Source: Lacihabitans sp. CS3-21
GTDB taxonomy: Bacteria > Bacteroidota > Bacteroidia > Cytophagales > Spirosomataceae
Length of the DNA: 64,000 bases
Direction: 5' to 3'
Assembly: GCF_024343675.1 (NCBI RefSeq)
Contig: NZ_RJUD01000003.1
Coordinates: forward strand, 62,001 to 126,000
Numbering within the stretch: position 1 is the stretch's first letter; each line of letters opens with the position of its first letter. Positions 27,388-36,006 of this stretch are shown here, piece by piece. Below the pieces are notes generated by a model that worked only from the letters and a program-made list of their open reading frames with translations, ran no database searches and was not told the DNA's origin. Position numbers and translations under genes: made by a program.

Positions 27388-27714
27388 ATGGACATTTTTG
27401 TAGGTAGCATTCCTTTCAAATTTAAAGACCAAGATTTGGTAGATTTGTTTTCACCATTTGGCGAAGTGAAATCTGCCAAAATAGTAATAGACAAAACCAC
27501 CAGGCAGAACAAAGGTTTTGGTTTTGTTGAAATGGGAGACAGAAAAAGTGGAACCGCTGCTATAAAGAAGTTGAATGGTTCTGATCAAATGGGTAGAGCA
27601 ATTGTGGTCTCTGAGGCCAATAAGGATAAAGAAGGCCAAAGAATTGACAAAGCTCCGAGAGATTGGCACAAACCCAAAAAGAAGAACGATAACATTATAA
27701 CTTTTGGCGATTAA
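27388..27714 (+). CDS. RRM-type RNA-binding protein
   Basis: A 108-residue protein with one RRM domain: RNP2 as IFVGSIPF (residues 3-10), RNP1 as NKGFGFVEM (about 43-51), and AIVVSEAN as the last strand. A basic tail (APRDWHKPKKKND) follows. Such small RRM proteins bind single-stranded RNA and are cold-inducible in Bacteroidota. The stop codon TAA shares its last A with the ATG of the DEAD-box gene (TAATG at 27712-27716), so translation is coupled to the helicase. Confidence 0.93.
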   Translation: MDIFVGSIPFKFKDQDLVDLFSPFGEVKSAKIVIDKTTRQNKGFGFVEMGDRKSGTAAIKKLNGSDQMGRAIVVSEANKDKEGQRIDKAPRDWHKPKKKNDNIITFGD

Positions 27715-28958
27715 TGAAATTTGACGATTACAGAATATCGCATGACATAAAGAAAAGTTTAGCAGAGAAAGGATTCAAAAAGCCTACTGATATCCAGTTT
27801 AAGGCTATTCCCAATATTCTGAAGGGCGAAGATGTGCTTGCTATTGCACAAACTGGTACAGGTAAAACAGCAGCTTTTGCTATTCCGGTTATAAATATTC
27901 TTCATAGCAACCCACCTGAGTGGTTTGCAAAAGGCTCTGTGCGGGCTTTAGTAATGGTGCCAACCCATGAACTTGCTCAACAAATTGCTGAGGTTTTTAA
28001 AGAAATAGCCAAATATACCAAACTGCGTATTCTGGCCTTGTTTGGTAGCACAGACCAAGATCCACAGATAGCCGCTTTTCAAAAAGGCGTGGATATTTTG
28101 ATAACTACGCCGGGCAGGATGTTTGATCTTCGTGCTCAAGGATATATAGACTTTAGAGGGACGGAGTTTCTTATCCTTGACGAGGCCGATAGAATGTTGG
28201 ACATGGGATTCTATAAAGATATAGAAGACGTCATGCGATTTTTGCCCAAAAACAAACAAACGCTTTTTTTCTCCGCTACTATAGATGAAAAGATAAAAAA
28301 ACTAGCGTATTCTATTGTAAAGAATGCCATTCGAATTCAAATCTCGCCCGACGACCCCATCTCCAAAAACATCAGTCATTCGATGATACTGATAGAGATG
28401 GATGATAAGCGATTCTTTCTGGAGCGTTTTATCAAGCAAAATCCAGAGAAAAAACTAGTGGTGTTTGTTCGTACCAAAGTGCGTGCAGATAGGGTAGTGG
28501 CAGCGATGGATCGTGTGGGCTTAGTTACAGAATCTATTCACTCAGGGAAAACTCACCAAGAGCGGAATGATACCATGAAAAGGCTTAAAATTGGACAGTT
28601 GAAGGTACTTATTGCTACAGATGTGAGTGCTAGAGGAGTGGATATTCCCAACGTAGATTATGTTATCAACTACGATTTGCCAGATGTTCCTGAAAACTAT
28701 GTTCACCGAATTGGTAGAACCGGTAGGGGAACACTGAAAGGAAGAGCCTTGTCTTTTTGTAGTATGGAAGAACGTCCGATGTTGGATGCGATTGAAGATT
28801 ATATAGGGCATTCTATTTCTACTCAAAAATTAGAGGATTTGGACTATCAAGAAACTATAATTTTTTCAGAGGCAGACCAAAAGACTTACAAGGACGTTTT
28901 TAAAGAGATTGCGGAGTTTGAAAAGGCAATGGAAGTTAAAAAAAAGAAGAAAAAATAG
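27714..28958 (+). CDS. DEAD-box ATP-dependent RNA helicase (RhlE-like)
   Basis: A 414-residue helicase with all core motifs: Q motif GFKKPTDIQFKAIP, motif I AQTGTGKT (about 45-52), PTHELAQQ, TPGRMFD, motif II DEADRMLD, SAT, ARGVDIPNVDYVINYDLP, and motif VI HRIGRTGR. A short Lys-rich tail ends the protein (EVKKKKKK). It unwinds RNA duplexes in ribosome assembly or cold adaptation. It is coupled to the RRM gene by TAATG. The pairing suggests that the RRM protein is its RNA-binding partner. Confidence 0.95.
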   Translation: MKFDDYRISHDIKKSLAEKGFKKPTDIQFKAIPNILKGEDVLAIAQTGTGKTAAFAIPVINILHSNPPEWFAKGSVRALVMVPTHELAQQIAEVFKEIAKYTKLRILALFGSTDQDPQIAAFQKGVDILITTPGRMFDLRAQGYIDFRGTEFLILDEADRMLDMGFYKDIEDVMRFLPKNKQTLFFSATIDEKIKKLAYSIVKNAIRIQISPDDPISKNISHSMILIEMDDKRFFLERFIKQNPEKKLVVFVRTKVRADRVVAAMDRVGLVTESIHSGKTHQERNDTMKRLKIGQLKVLIATDVSARGVDIPNVDYVINYDLPDVPENYVHRIGRTGRGTLKGRALSFCSMEERPMLDAIEDYIGHSISTQKLEDLDYQETIIFSEADQKTYKDVFKEIAEFEKAMEVKKKKKK

Positions 28959-29052
28959 AATGGCTATTTGAGCTATTTTAACAATCTTTCATAGTCACTT
29001 TTATAGCACCAATTGATTTGTCATATTTGGAATGTGATAGTTTTTAACCATT

Positions 29053-29733
29053 ATGAATTTCAAAAAATTAATAACACTATTATTTCTTCAATTTATAGCA
29101 GTTTCACTGTTTGCCCAATCGTCAGATACAGGCAACTGGCTGGTTTATTTTGGAAATCAAGCGTTTAAGGGAAAATGGAATTTACACAGTGAAATTCAAT
29201 ATCGAAGCTATAATTTTATTGGTGACACGCAACAGCTTTTGTTTCGAACAGGACTCGGATATAATTTTAGTGAGAAAAATAACAATTTGCTATTGGGTTA
29301 TGGATTCATAAACACTCATAACTACATTGCGAATTCAGATGAAAAGACCGATTTTGACGAACATCGAATTTTTCAACAGTTTATAACTAGGCAGAGTTTT
29401 GGTAGAGTTTTTACGCAACACAGATACAGAACCGAGCAACGATTTTATAATGATAACGTTAGACTTAGGTTTCGTTATTTCTTAAGTATCAACATTCCTG
29501 TTACTCAAAAAACCATGGCACCTCAAGCTGTTTATTTATCTATGAGTCATGAGCTGTTTATCAATTCCAAAGCCAATGTTTTTGACCGTAATCGTCTGTA
29601 TGGCGGACTCGGTTATGTAATCAATAAGAACCTCAGAGTAGAAATAGGATATATGTCTCAAATACTCGAAAATTCTAAAAGAGGTCAGATGCAAATATTG
29701 TTATTCAACAATATACCATTTCAAAAGAACTAA
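29053..29733 (+). CDS. DUF2490 outer-membrane-like protein
   Basis: A 226-residue exported protein (signal MNFKKLITLLFLQFIAVSLFAQ). Typical DUF2490 features: GNWLVYFGNQAFKGKWNLHSEIQYRSYNF, FQQFITRQSFGRVFTQHRYRTEQRF, RLRFRYFLSINIP, DRNRLYGGLGYVINKNLRVEIGYM. The alternating pattern predicts an outer-membrane beta-barrel. Function unknown. It is followed after 12 bp by a thioredoxin-fold gene, so an operon is likely. A second DUF2490 gene is at 34519. Confidence 0.85.
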   Translation: MNFKKLITLLFLQFIAVSLFAQSSDTGNWLVYFGNQAFKGKWNLHSEIQYRSYNFIGDTQQLLFRTGLGYNFSEKNNNLLLGYGFINTHNYIANSDEKTDFDEHRIFQQFITRQSFGRVFTQHRYRTEQRFYNDNVRLRFRYFLSINIPVTQKTMAPQAVYLSMSHELFINSKANVFDRNRLYGGLGYVINKNLRVEIGYMSQILENSKRGQMQILLFNNIPFQKN

Positions 29734-29745
29734 TCCATGATGTAA

Positions 29746-30912
29746 ATGAAAAAGTCTGTATTTTCTTCATTTTTACTTCTACTTTTTGCTACCAATGTTT
29801 TTTGCCAGATAAGTTGGCAAACGGATTTTGAGCAAGCAAAGAAAACCGCATTAAAGACAGGGAAGAGTATACTTATAGAATGTTTTCATCCTGATTGTTC
29901 GCATTGTCAGGTTTTAAATCAGAACTTAAAAAACCCAGAGTTGTCGAAATATCTGAACGATAATTATACCAATATGAAGCTCGATTTGACGAATCAAAGT
30001 CAAGTGAAATTTCTAGAGGAAAGAAACATTAGGTTAATAAATTATCCAGTTTTTTTGTTTTTTGACGATGGGGGTAAACTCCAGTATTTTTTGGAACCTA
30101 AGGAAACTGTCGAAGAGATAATTGTTCAGTTTGAAGAGGAAAGAGGAAATAACTGCTTGGAATGCGAAAAAAGGGTAAATGCAACATTAAATGAAAATGT
30201 AAAGTGTGCAATTTTTTACAGACTTTTGAAGGATCAAGACAAGGGAAATGCCATAAATAACAAGATTTTCGAGAGCCTTGAGGAAAGTGAAAAAGCCAGT
30301 TTGGGTTCTTGGAATATTTTCAAGAAAGTTGTTTTTTCTCCCAATAATATCTTTTTTCAATTTTGGATAAAAAATCATGTCCAAGCGGCTAGTTTGGAAG
30401 GGAATAGCAACAAGGAAAAAGATGCTTTTGCATCAATTATTCAAATGCACGCCAAATTTCTTGAAAACAAGGATGTATATCCAAAATGGGAATTAGATTC
30501 ATTACATGCATATTTAGCAAAGCTTGGAGCTGATGAAAAACGTCGATTATCTTGGCTTTGGGGCTTAGAATTAAATTATTATTTAAATTCAAAAGATTAT
30601 AATTCGGCAAAAAACTTATGCCGAAAAATGACATTTATTTATCCTGATGCAAATACTTATTCTTTTTTATCGGAGAAAATAAATGCCAAAGTAGAAGGCG
30701 TAGAAATGTACGATTATTTTCTAGAAATAAAGGATAAGTGGCTAGCTGGTTTGAGAGATCCAAAGCACAAATCTGCCTATTTTATACAAGCAGCCCAGTA
30801 TTATAATAAGTCGGGACAAAAAATAGAATGTGTCAATTCTATAAATCAAGCCACCCAGTTTGGTCTCTCTATTTCAGACAAAAACACTTTTATCCAAAAA
30901 TATTGTAAGTAA
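29746..30912 (+). CDS. Exported thioredoxin-fold protein with helical C-terminal domain
   Basis: A 388-residue protein with signal peptide MKKSVFSSFLLLLFATNVFCQ. The thioredoxin fold spans residues about 22-130: SWQTDFEQAKKTALKTGKSI, then CFHPDCSHCQVL with CxxC as CSHC, and NIRLINYPVFLFFDDGG with the cis-Pro after Tyr. The C-terminal 240 residues are helical with repeats of the form SWLWGLELNYYLNSKDYNSA and look TPR-like. It is likely a periplasmic thiol:disulfide or quality-control protein. It is in one operon with the preceding DUF2490 gene. Confidence 0.85.
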   Translation: MKKSVFSSFLLLLFATNVFCQISWQTDFEQAKKTALKTGKSILIECFHPDCSHCQVLNQNLKNPELSKYLNDNYTNMKLDLTNQSQVKFLEERNIRLINYPVFLFFDDGGKLQYFLEPKETVEEIIVQFEEERGNNCLECEKRVNATLNENVKCAIFYRLLKDQDKGNAINNKIFESLEESEKASLGSWNIFKKVVFSPNNIFFQFWIKNHVQAASLEGNSNKEKDAFASIIQMHAKFLENKDVYPKWELDSLHAYLAKLGADEKRRLSWLWGLELNYYLNSKDYNSAKNLCRKMTFIYPDANTYSFLSEKINAKVEGVEMYDYFLEIKDKWLAGLRDPKHKSAYFIQAAQYYNKSGQKIECVNSINQATQFGLSISDKNTFIQKYCK

Positions 30913-31084
30913 TTTTTTTTAACTTTCGTCATGCTTAAAACTTATACCATGTTGTACCGGAATATCTATTAAAAAATGGATGGGTTGTAAACATAAAGTT
31001 TATAGGGATAAATTATTTTAATTACCTATTTTATGTAAGTAGAAATAGTTGACAAAACTTAGTTTTAATAATTTTAATTTTTAA

Positions 31085-32011
31085 CTAAATATATTGTTCA
31101 TACCATTTAAACTTACTTTCTACAATTTGAAGGTGATTAGTTTTTAAAAAGTCCAAAAATGCTCCCGCAATAGGCGGATGTATTTTCTCTTTTTGCCAAA
31201 TTAAACTCCAAGTAGAACTTAATGGTAAGCCTGCAATGGGAATTATAACAAGATCTTTATTTTGCAACTCGTTTTTAATTCCTATCAAAGGCATTATAGA
31301 ATACCCCAAGCCAGCAATTAAAGCTTGTTTTACAGCTTCATTAGATGTCAATTCAAGTTTCTTTCGGAGAAATATATTATTAGAATCTAGAAACTTTTCC
31401 ATTATTTGTCTAGTTCCAGAACCCTTTTCTCTGAAAATTAGTGGCGAGTTTTCTAAAAACTTTTTTAAGTTTTTGGTCTCTTTAGGGTCTGGCAGTTTAT
31501 TCCCGACTAGAAAAAGTTTGTTTTGTAGTAGATCTATTTTTTCAATTTGCAAGGATGCTGGGATTAGCGAAACTAGAGCAAAATCAACCTTATTACCGAG
31601 GATACTTTCTATAACCTTATTTTTGTTCGTGACATCCATCATCAGATCTATTTTATTGTGTGTTTTCAGAAATTCGGAGAGGAAAAAGGGCATCACATAT
31701 TTTCCTGTAGAAACAACAGATATTTTTAACTTCCCTGTAATGTGGCCTTTATAGGCCAAGGTTTTGAAGTTTAATTCATAAAGTTTATCTATCACACTCC
31801 TAGATATCTCGGCAATTTCTTTTCCAAAATCAGTAATATAAATCTTTCGTCCGATTATCTCTGTGACTGGAATGTCAAATTGATTCTGGAAGTTTTTTAG
31901 CTGTATTGAAACAGCGGGTTGGGTTAAATTAAGTTCTTCGGCGGCTTTCGTTATGCTCCGAGTCTCAACAATTTTAAGAAATATATGTAACTGATTTAAA
32001 GTGTAATTCAT
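31085..32011 (-). CDS. LysR-family transcriptional regulator (CbbR/CmpR-like)
   Basis: A 308-residue LysR regulator: the winged helix is at residues 3-62 (NQLHIFLKIVETRSITKAAEELNLTQPAVSIQLKNFQNQFDIPV), the co-inducer-binding domain follows. It is divergent from the SbtA pair, 231 bp away, and its start codon overlaps an imperfect AT-rich dyad. In cyanobacteria and proteobacteria LysR regulators of this shape (CmpR, CbbR) control carbon-dioxide concentrating genes. By position I infer that this one activates the neighbouring bicarbonate uptake genes. The ligand is unknown. Confidence 0.92.
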   Translation of the reverse strand: MNYTLNQLHIFLKIVETRSITKAAEELNLTQPAVSIQLKNFQNQFDIPVTEIIGRKIYITDFGKEIAEISRSVIDKLYELNFKTLAYKGHITGKLKISVVSTGKYVMPFFLSEFLKTHNKIDLMMDVTNKNKVIESILGNKVDFALVSLIPASLQIEKIDLLQNKLFLVGNKLPDPKETKNLKKFLENSPLIFREKGSGTRQIMEKFLDSNNIFLRKKLELTSNEAVKQALIAGLGYSIMPLIGIKNELQNKDLVIIPIAGLPLSSTWSLIWQKEKIHPPIAGAFLDFLKTNHLQIVESKFKWYEQYI

Positions 32012-32059
32012 AAAATTTATTTATGGTTTTGATAGCAAAAATAAATAAAAATTTATGAA
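32007..32059. promoter_or_regulatory. Candidate LysR operator
   Basis: TTCATAAAATTTATTTAT (32007-32024) is nearly the inverted complement of ATAAATAAAAATTTATGAA (32041-32059). The dyad overlaps the LysR start codon and lies in the divergent control region of the sbtA pair, the place expected for an autoregulatory LysR site. Low sequence complexity limits confidence. Confidence 0.4.
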
Positions 32060-32242
32060 AATTGTGCCTCAATTTTGCAAAAAAATTCTTTTAAGCGATT
32101 ACTTAGACATCTCATTTATTATGAATGATTATTCGAGCTTTAAACCCCTAAAACAATTAGGAGAGTTTAGAGTCTTTACCAACTAATAGTTTAAATTTTA
32201 ATAAAATTAGCATTCATATTTAGCTTAAATATCAAACTTCTA

Positions 32243-32731
32243 ATGCCAAATCAATTGTTTATTATTTGTCCTTTTTCTTGTTTAGAGCCTGTTTTAAAGA
32301 AGAAGTTTGGAAAGTCAATTTATTTTCTAACCTCACCTTTAGCTTCTGTTGAAACAGCGGATATTCAATTTTTGAATGCACTAAAATGCATAATTGAAAC
32401 TGAAAAAATAACTGAAATCATTATTGTAAATAGTACAACATGTAGATTTATTAATGGGGTTATTAGTAACTCAAAACAATGTCATTTTCAATGTGTAGAA
32501 GTCTTACAAGAATTGTTTCATAAAAACTTCAAAACTGATTTCGATGGCCTAACTTTAAACGAACAAGCCTATAAATTGGCAGAACTTTGTATCTCGTATT
32601 GTACACTTGAGATACTACAGTCAAATATTCTTGGGAGTCATATTTTGACAAGCAACATAGAAATTGGAGGACTAATCATTTCTGATAACAAAACTGTATT
32701 TAATCATTTGAAACTAACTAATAAGGTATAA
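32243..32731 (+). CDS. Degenerate beta-carbonic-anhydrase-like protein
   Basis: A 162-residue cytosolic protein not matching any family I know exactly. The segment at residues 43-75 (FLNALKCIIETEKITEIIIV, then NSTTCRF) resembles the beta-carbonic anhydrase strand leading to GHSDCG: Cys67 is kept but the zinc-ligand His is Asn/Ser here, and the first-ligand motif CxDxR is absent. It is shorter than a usual enzyme of about 200 residues. One base separates it from sbtA, so it is co-transcribed. I infer a regulatory or bicarbonate-binding role; the cyanobacterial SbtB partner is a PII-like protein and unrelated in sequence. Confidence 0.55.
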   Translation: MPNQLFIICPFSCLEPVLKKKFGKSIYFLTSPLASVETADIQFLNALKCIIETEKITEIIIVNSTTCRFINGVISNSKQCHFQCVEVLQELFHKNFKTDFDGLTLNEQAYKLAELCISYCTLEILQSNILGSHILTSNIEIGGLIISDNKTVFNHLKLTNKV

Positions 32732-32732
32732 T

Positions 32733-33701
32733 ATGAATGTTGATTTACTAATCGAGAATTTAAGAAATCCTGCACTGTTATTTTTTGTTTTGGGTATTTT
32801 GGCAGTTTATTTGAAAAGCGACCTGGAGATCCCTTCCAATTCATCAAAATTTATTTCTATTTACTTATTGTTCTCAATTGGTTTTAAAGGAGGACAAGAA
32901 TTATCCCACGAAACGTTTAACTCAGAAATTGGAATTGCGATGCTTTTTGGTATAGCTATTTCAATAATAATTCCAGTCTATACATATTTTATACTAAGAA
33001 GGAAGTTATCTGTACAAGATTCTGGTGCAATTGCTGCTTCATATGGATCAGTCAGTGCTGTTACATTCGTTACTTCTGTGGCCTATTTAGAAACTTTGCA
33101 GTTAAACACCCATGGTTATATGGTAGCAGTTATGGCCCTTATGGAGTCTCCTGCAATAATTATAGGTCTTATGTTAATTTCTATTTTCGAAGGCGAAAAG
33201 CGTACAAAAATTAGAAAAAGGTCAGTTATAAGTCATAGTTTGACTAATGGTAGCGTCTTATTAATTTTGGGAAGTTTGATGATAGGCTTTTTAGCGAATG
33301 CAAAGCAAGCTGAAGGAATAAAGCCGTTTACGAACGATTTATTTAAAGGGTTTTTAGCGATTTTTTTGATGGATATGGGATTAACAAGTGGTAAAAAACT
33401 TAAATCGTTTTTTTCATTTGGGTGGTTTCCAATAGTTTTTGCTTTATTTATTCCATTGATCAATGGAGTCGTATTTTCTATCCTTAGTGGATTTTTAACC
33501 ACTGATATTTCAAATCGGTTTATGTTTGGCATTTTAGCAGCCAGTGCTTCATACATTGCTGTTCCAGCGGCCATGAAGATAACTGTCCCTAAAGCGAATC
33601 CAGGCTTATATTTGCCTATGGCATTAGCAATTACTTTTCCTGTTAATATTACACTTGGAATGCCACTTTATTTTGCTACAGTTCAGTATTTTAGTTTTTA
33701 A
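32733..33701 (+). CDS. sbtA: SbtA-type sodium-dependent bicarbonate transporter
   Basis: A 322-residue protein with about ten membrane helices in two inverted halves. Characteristic SbtA segments: LENLRNPALLFFVLGILA-like N terminus, FSIGFKGGQELS, SGAIAASYGSVSAVTFVTSVAYLE, VAVMALMESPAIIIGLML, and the C-terminal FGILAASASYIAVPAAMKI. SbtA imports bicarbonate with sodium in cyanobacteria; non-phototrophic Bacteroidota use it for anaplerotic carboxylation. It lies directly behind the carbonic-anhydrase-like gene and under a divergent LysR gene. Confidence in the family is high. Confidence 0.93.
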   Translation: MNVDLLIENLRNPALLFFVLGILAVYLKSDLEIPSNSSKFISIYLLFSIGFKGGQELSHETFNSEIGIAMLFGIAISIIIPVYTYFILRRKLSVQDSGAIAASYGSVSAVTFVTSVAYLETLQLNTHGYMVAVMALMESPAIIIGLMLISIFEGEKRTKIRKRSVISHSLTNGSVLLILGSLMIGFLANAKQAEGIKPFTNDLFKGFLAIFLMDMGLTSGKKLKSFFSFGWFPIVFALFIPLINGVVFSILSGFLTTDISNRFMFGILAASASYIAVPAAMKITVPKANPGLYLPMALAITFPVNITLGMPLYFATVQYFSF

Positions 33702-33726
33702 CAATATCCATGATTTAGACTTTATT

Positions 33727-33783
33727 TCTAATGAAATTCTAATTTCTACCCATCCATAAGGTGCCAAAAGATAGGTACTTTTG
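33727..33783 (+). promoter_or_regulatory. TerC promoter with 11-bp TCTAA repeats
   Basis: TCTAA at 33727 and 33738, then weakly CCCAT at 33749 and no match at 33760; the -7 box TACTTTTG (33776-33783) lies exactly 16 bp after the fourth phase position. The same frame of spacing occurs before the response-regulator, prohibitin and NYK-repeat genes. Only the first two repeats are conserved here, so this is the weakest of the four. Confidence 0.55.
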
Positions 33784-33807
33784 CAATTCTATAAATTTGA
33801 TTAAAAT

Positions 33808-34503
33808 ATGCTCTCAGAAATTATTATTCCATTACTTTCTTTAATTGCTCTAGAGGTAATTTTAGGAATTGACAATATCATATTTATTTCTATTCTTGCG
33901 GACAAACTACCAGAAGAACAGAGAATAAAACTGCGTTATTGGGGGATTGGCTTGGCCATGCTGATGAGATTGGCACTTTTGGCATTAATTTCTTGGATAT
34001 TAAAACTCGACGAAATTCTATTTTCACTATTAGATACCGATTTTACGGGAAAAGGCCTAATTCTTCTGTTTGGTGGATTGTTTTTGATTTATAAAAGCAC
34101 CAAAGAGATTTACCACAAAACAGAGCTTCAAGAAAACTCAGGAGATAAGGAAAAACTCATCAAAGGTTCTTTTTCGAAATTACTTTCTGAGGTTATTATT
34201 CTCGATTTGGTTTTTTCAATAGACTCTATAATTACTGCTGTTGGGATGGTTCAAGAGCTTTGGATTATGTACACAGCCGTAATAGTTACTGTTTTAATAA
34301 TGTTGGTGGCTTCCAAGCCCATTAGCGAATTCATTAGTAAGCACCCATCTTTTAAGGTTTTGGCACTCTGTTTTTTGATGATGATTGGTGTTTCATTGAT
34401 AGCCGAAGGACTATCTTTTGAAATTCCGAAGGGCTATATTTACTTCTCTATGGCATTTGCATTTTTAGTGGATATTATTCAAATGAAAACAGTAAAAAAG
34501 TAA
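33808..34503 (+). CDS. TerC-family integral membrane protein
   Basis: A 231-residue protein with seven predicted helices and the two acidic signatures of TerC: LEVILGIDNIIFISILADKLP (residues about 15-35) and SEVIILDLVFSIDSIITAVGM (about 128-148). The family includes Alx and TerC and is tied to tellurite resistance, manganese export and metal loading of exported proteins. It is the first gene of the block whose promoters share the TCTAA repeats, and is followed after 15 bp by a DUF2490 gene in one transcript. Confidence 0.93.
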   Translation: MLSEIIIPLLSLIALEVILGIDNIIFISILADKLPEEQRIKLRYWGIGLAMLMRLALLALISWILKLDEILFSLLDTDFTGKGLILLFGGLFLIYKSTKEIYHKTELQENSGDKEKLIKGSFSKLLSEVIILDLVFSIDSIITAVGMVQELWIMYTAVIVTVLIMLVASKPISEFISKHPSFKVLALCFLMMIGVSLIAEGLSFEIPKGYIYFSMAFAFLVDIIQMKTVKK

Positions 34504-34518
34504 ATATTTGAATATAGA

Positions 34519-35190
34519 ATGTTAAAAAGATTTGCCACATTCTTACTATTGTATTTTAACGTTTTTCAAATTTCTGCTCAGTCTACTGGTTCTTGGAATA
34601 TTTTAAATCTAAGAATGGACTTAAAGAATGGATTTAGTCTATTTGCGGAGGGGCAGTTGAGGTCTTTAAAATATTACAACGAATTTCATTATCATGAATT
34701 TAAGGGGGGATTAAATTACAAGGCCCATAAAAATTTGTTGCTAACCATGGCGGTTGGAAAATATGATACCTATAGAGAAGGTGGAAATTTTGAATTGCCC
34801 AAAAACAATTCAGAGATTAGACTTTGGCCACAGGTGCTAATTTCACAAGAAATCAATAAGTTCAAAATCGAAAACCGATTCAGGACTGAAATGAGGTTTA
34901 CCTCTCAAGGATATAAGAATCGATTTCGGAATAGATTAGGTTTAGTGTACCCCATTTTTCCTAAGAACAATATTGAGCTAGGAGTTTTTAATGAGCTTTT
35001 CTTTACCAATAATGAACCCTATTTTGAGCGAAATAGATTTTCTGTAAATGTCTTTTACAAACCTGGTCCTGCCAATTCCTTTATGGTAGGTTTTTTGAAC
35101 CAGTTTGATTACAAAATAAATGATGAAACGGGGAAAAATTTCGTTCAAATAGGATACTATCACACCATTTTAAGCAAAAAGAAATTCTAA
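34519..35190 (+). CDS. DUF2490 outer-membrane-like protein
   Basis: A 223-residue exported protein (signal MLKRFATFLLLYFNVFQISAQ). DUF2490 pattern: GSWNILNLRMDLKNGFSLFAEGQLRSLKYY, KFKIENRFRTEMRFTSQGYKNRFRNRLGLVYPI, ELGVFNELFFTNNEPYFERNRFSVN, with a short C-terminal strand GYYHTILSKKKF. Probably an outer-membrane beta-barrel. It is related to but clearly different from the copy at 29053. It follows terC by 15 bp. Within this block it would be the outer-membrane member of the stress regulon I propose. Confidence 0.85.
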   Translation: MLKRFATFLLLYFNVFQISAQSTGSWNILNLRMDLKNGFSLFAEGQLRSLKYYNEFHYHEFKGGLNYKAHKNLLLTMAVGKYDTYREGGNFELPKNNSEIRLWPQVLISQEINKFKIENRFRTEMRFTSQGYKNRFRNRLGLVYPIFPKNNIELGVFNELFFTNNEPYFERNRFSVNVFYKPGPANSFMVGFLNQFDYKINDETGKNFVQIGYYHTILSKKKF

Positions 35191-35242
35191 GGATTATCTA
35201 ATGTTTTTACAAGAAAACTCTAATTTGTGTTTAGTAGTTTTC
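35186..35242 (+). promoter_or_regulatory. Autoregulatory promoter of the response regulator: 11-bp TCTAA repeats
   Basis: TCTAA at 35186, 35197 and 35219, with a degenerate TACAA at 35208: four positions 11 bp apart. TAGTTTTC (35235-35242), a -7 box with one mismatch, begins exactly 16 bp after the last repeat. The site lies between the DUF2490 gene and the response regulator start at 35269, so the regulator probably controls itself. Confidence 0.68.
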
Positions 35243-35268
35243 AGAATTATATTCAAAAAAATTAAAAA

Positions 35269-35961
35269 ATGAGTGACAGCAAAACTATTCTAATTGTTGA
35301 AGACGAAGAAAAGGTAGCATCGTTTATAAAAAAGGGCTTGTTTACTCAAGGTTATGTTTCGGTTATTGCGTCTACTGGCCGAGAAGCGTTAGGTTTTTTT
35401 GAAACTCAAAAATTTGATCTCGTCATTTTAGATATAGGTTTGCCAGATCTTAGCGGTCTCGAAGTATGTGAGGAAATTAGAAAAAAAAACACTCAAATTC
35501 CTGTTTTAATGCTTACAGCTCTCGGGAGTATGAGTGACAAACTCTCTGGTTTTGAGGTTGGTACGGACGATTATCTGGTTAAACCTTTCGATTTTATGGA
35601 ACTTTTGGTTAGAATAAAAGCTCTACTGAAAAGAAGTAATGAAAAGTTGAAGGAGGAAGACGAAATTTTAAAAGTTGCAGATCTTGAGCTGAATCTTCAT
35701 CAAAAAGTGGCTATTCGGTCAGGTAAAATTATTGCTTTGACTGCAAAAGAGTTTAGTCTCTTGCAATACCTTATGAGAAACCGAGGTAGAGTCGTTTCGA
35801 AACTCGATATCGCCGAGCATGTTTGGGATATTGACTTTGACACAGGTACAAACTTTATAGAAGTATATGTAAACTATCTCAGAAATAAGATAGATAAAGG
35901 ATTTACAGACAAACTTATTCATACTATTTTTGGCATGGGCTATACCTTAAAAAGTAAGTAA
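35269..35961 (+). CDS. OmpR-family response regulator of the TCTAA regulon
   Basis: A 230-residue regulator: receiver domain with E11-D12-E13, phospho-acceptor Asp55 in LVILDIGLPD, LTALGS and the conserved Lys in DDYLVKPFDFMELLVRI; C-terminal winged helix with ALTAKEFSLLQYLMRNRGRVVSKLDIAEHVW and TNFIEVYVNYLRNKIDKGF. Regulators of this type bind head-to-tail repeats about 11 bp apart, which is exactly the layout found before this gene and three neighbours. Its kinase follows after 45 bp. Confidence 0.95.
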   Translation: MSDSKTILIVEDEEKVASFIKKGLFTQGYVSVIASTGREALGFFETQKFDLVILDIGLPDLSGLEVCEEIRKKNTQIPVLMLTALGSMSDKLSGFEVGTDDYLVKPFDFMELLVRIKALLKRSNEKLKEEDEILKVADLELNLHQKVAIRSGKIIALTAKEFSLLQYLMRNRGRVVSKLDIAEHVWDIDFDTGTNFIEVYVNYLRNKIDKGFTDKLIHTIFGMGYTLKSK

Positions 35962-36006
35962 AATAGGTTTCTGATAGCAAACTTGCTCAAATTTTGTCAA
36001 AAAATA

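Noticed and set aside
31236-31754. 172-residue plus-strand frame inside the LysR gene
   Set aside because: Antisense shadow of a well-conserved LysR protein; no signal or family pattern.
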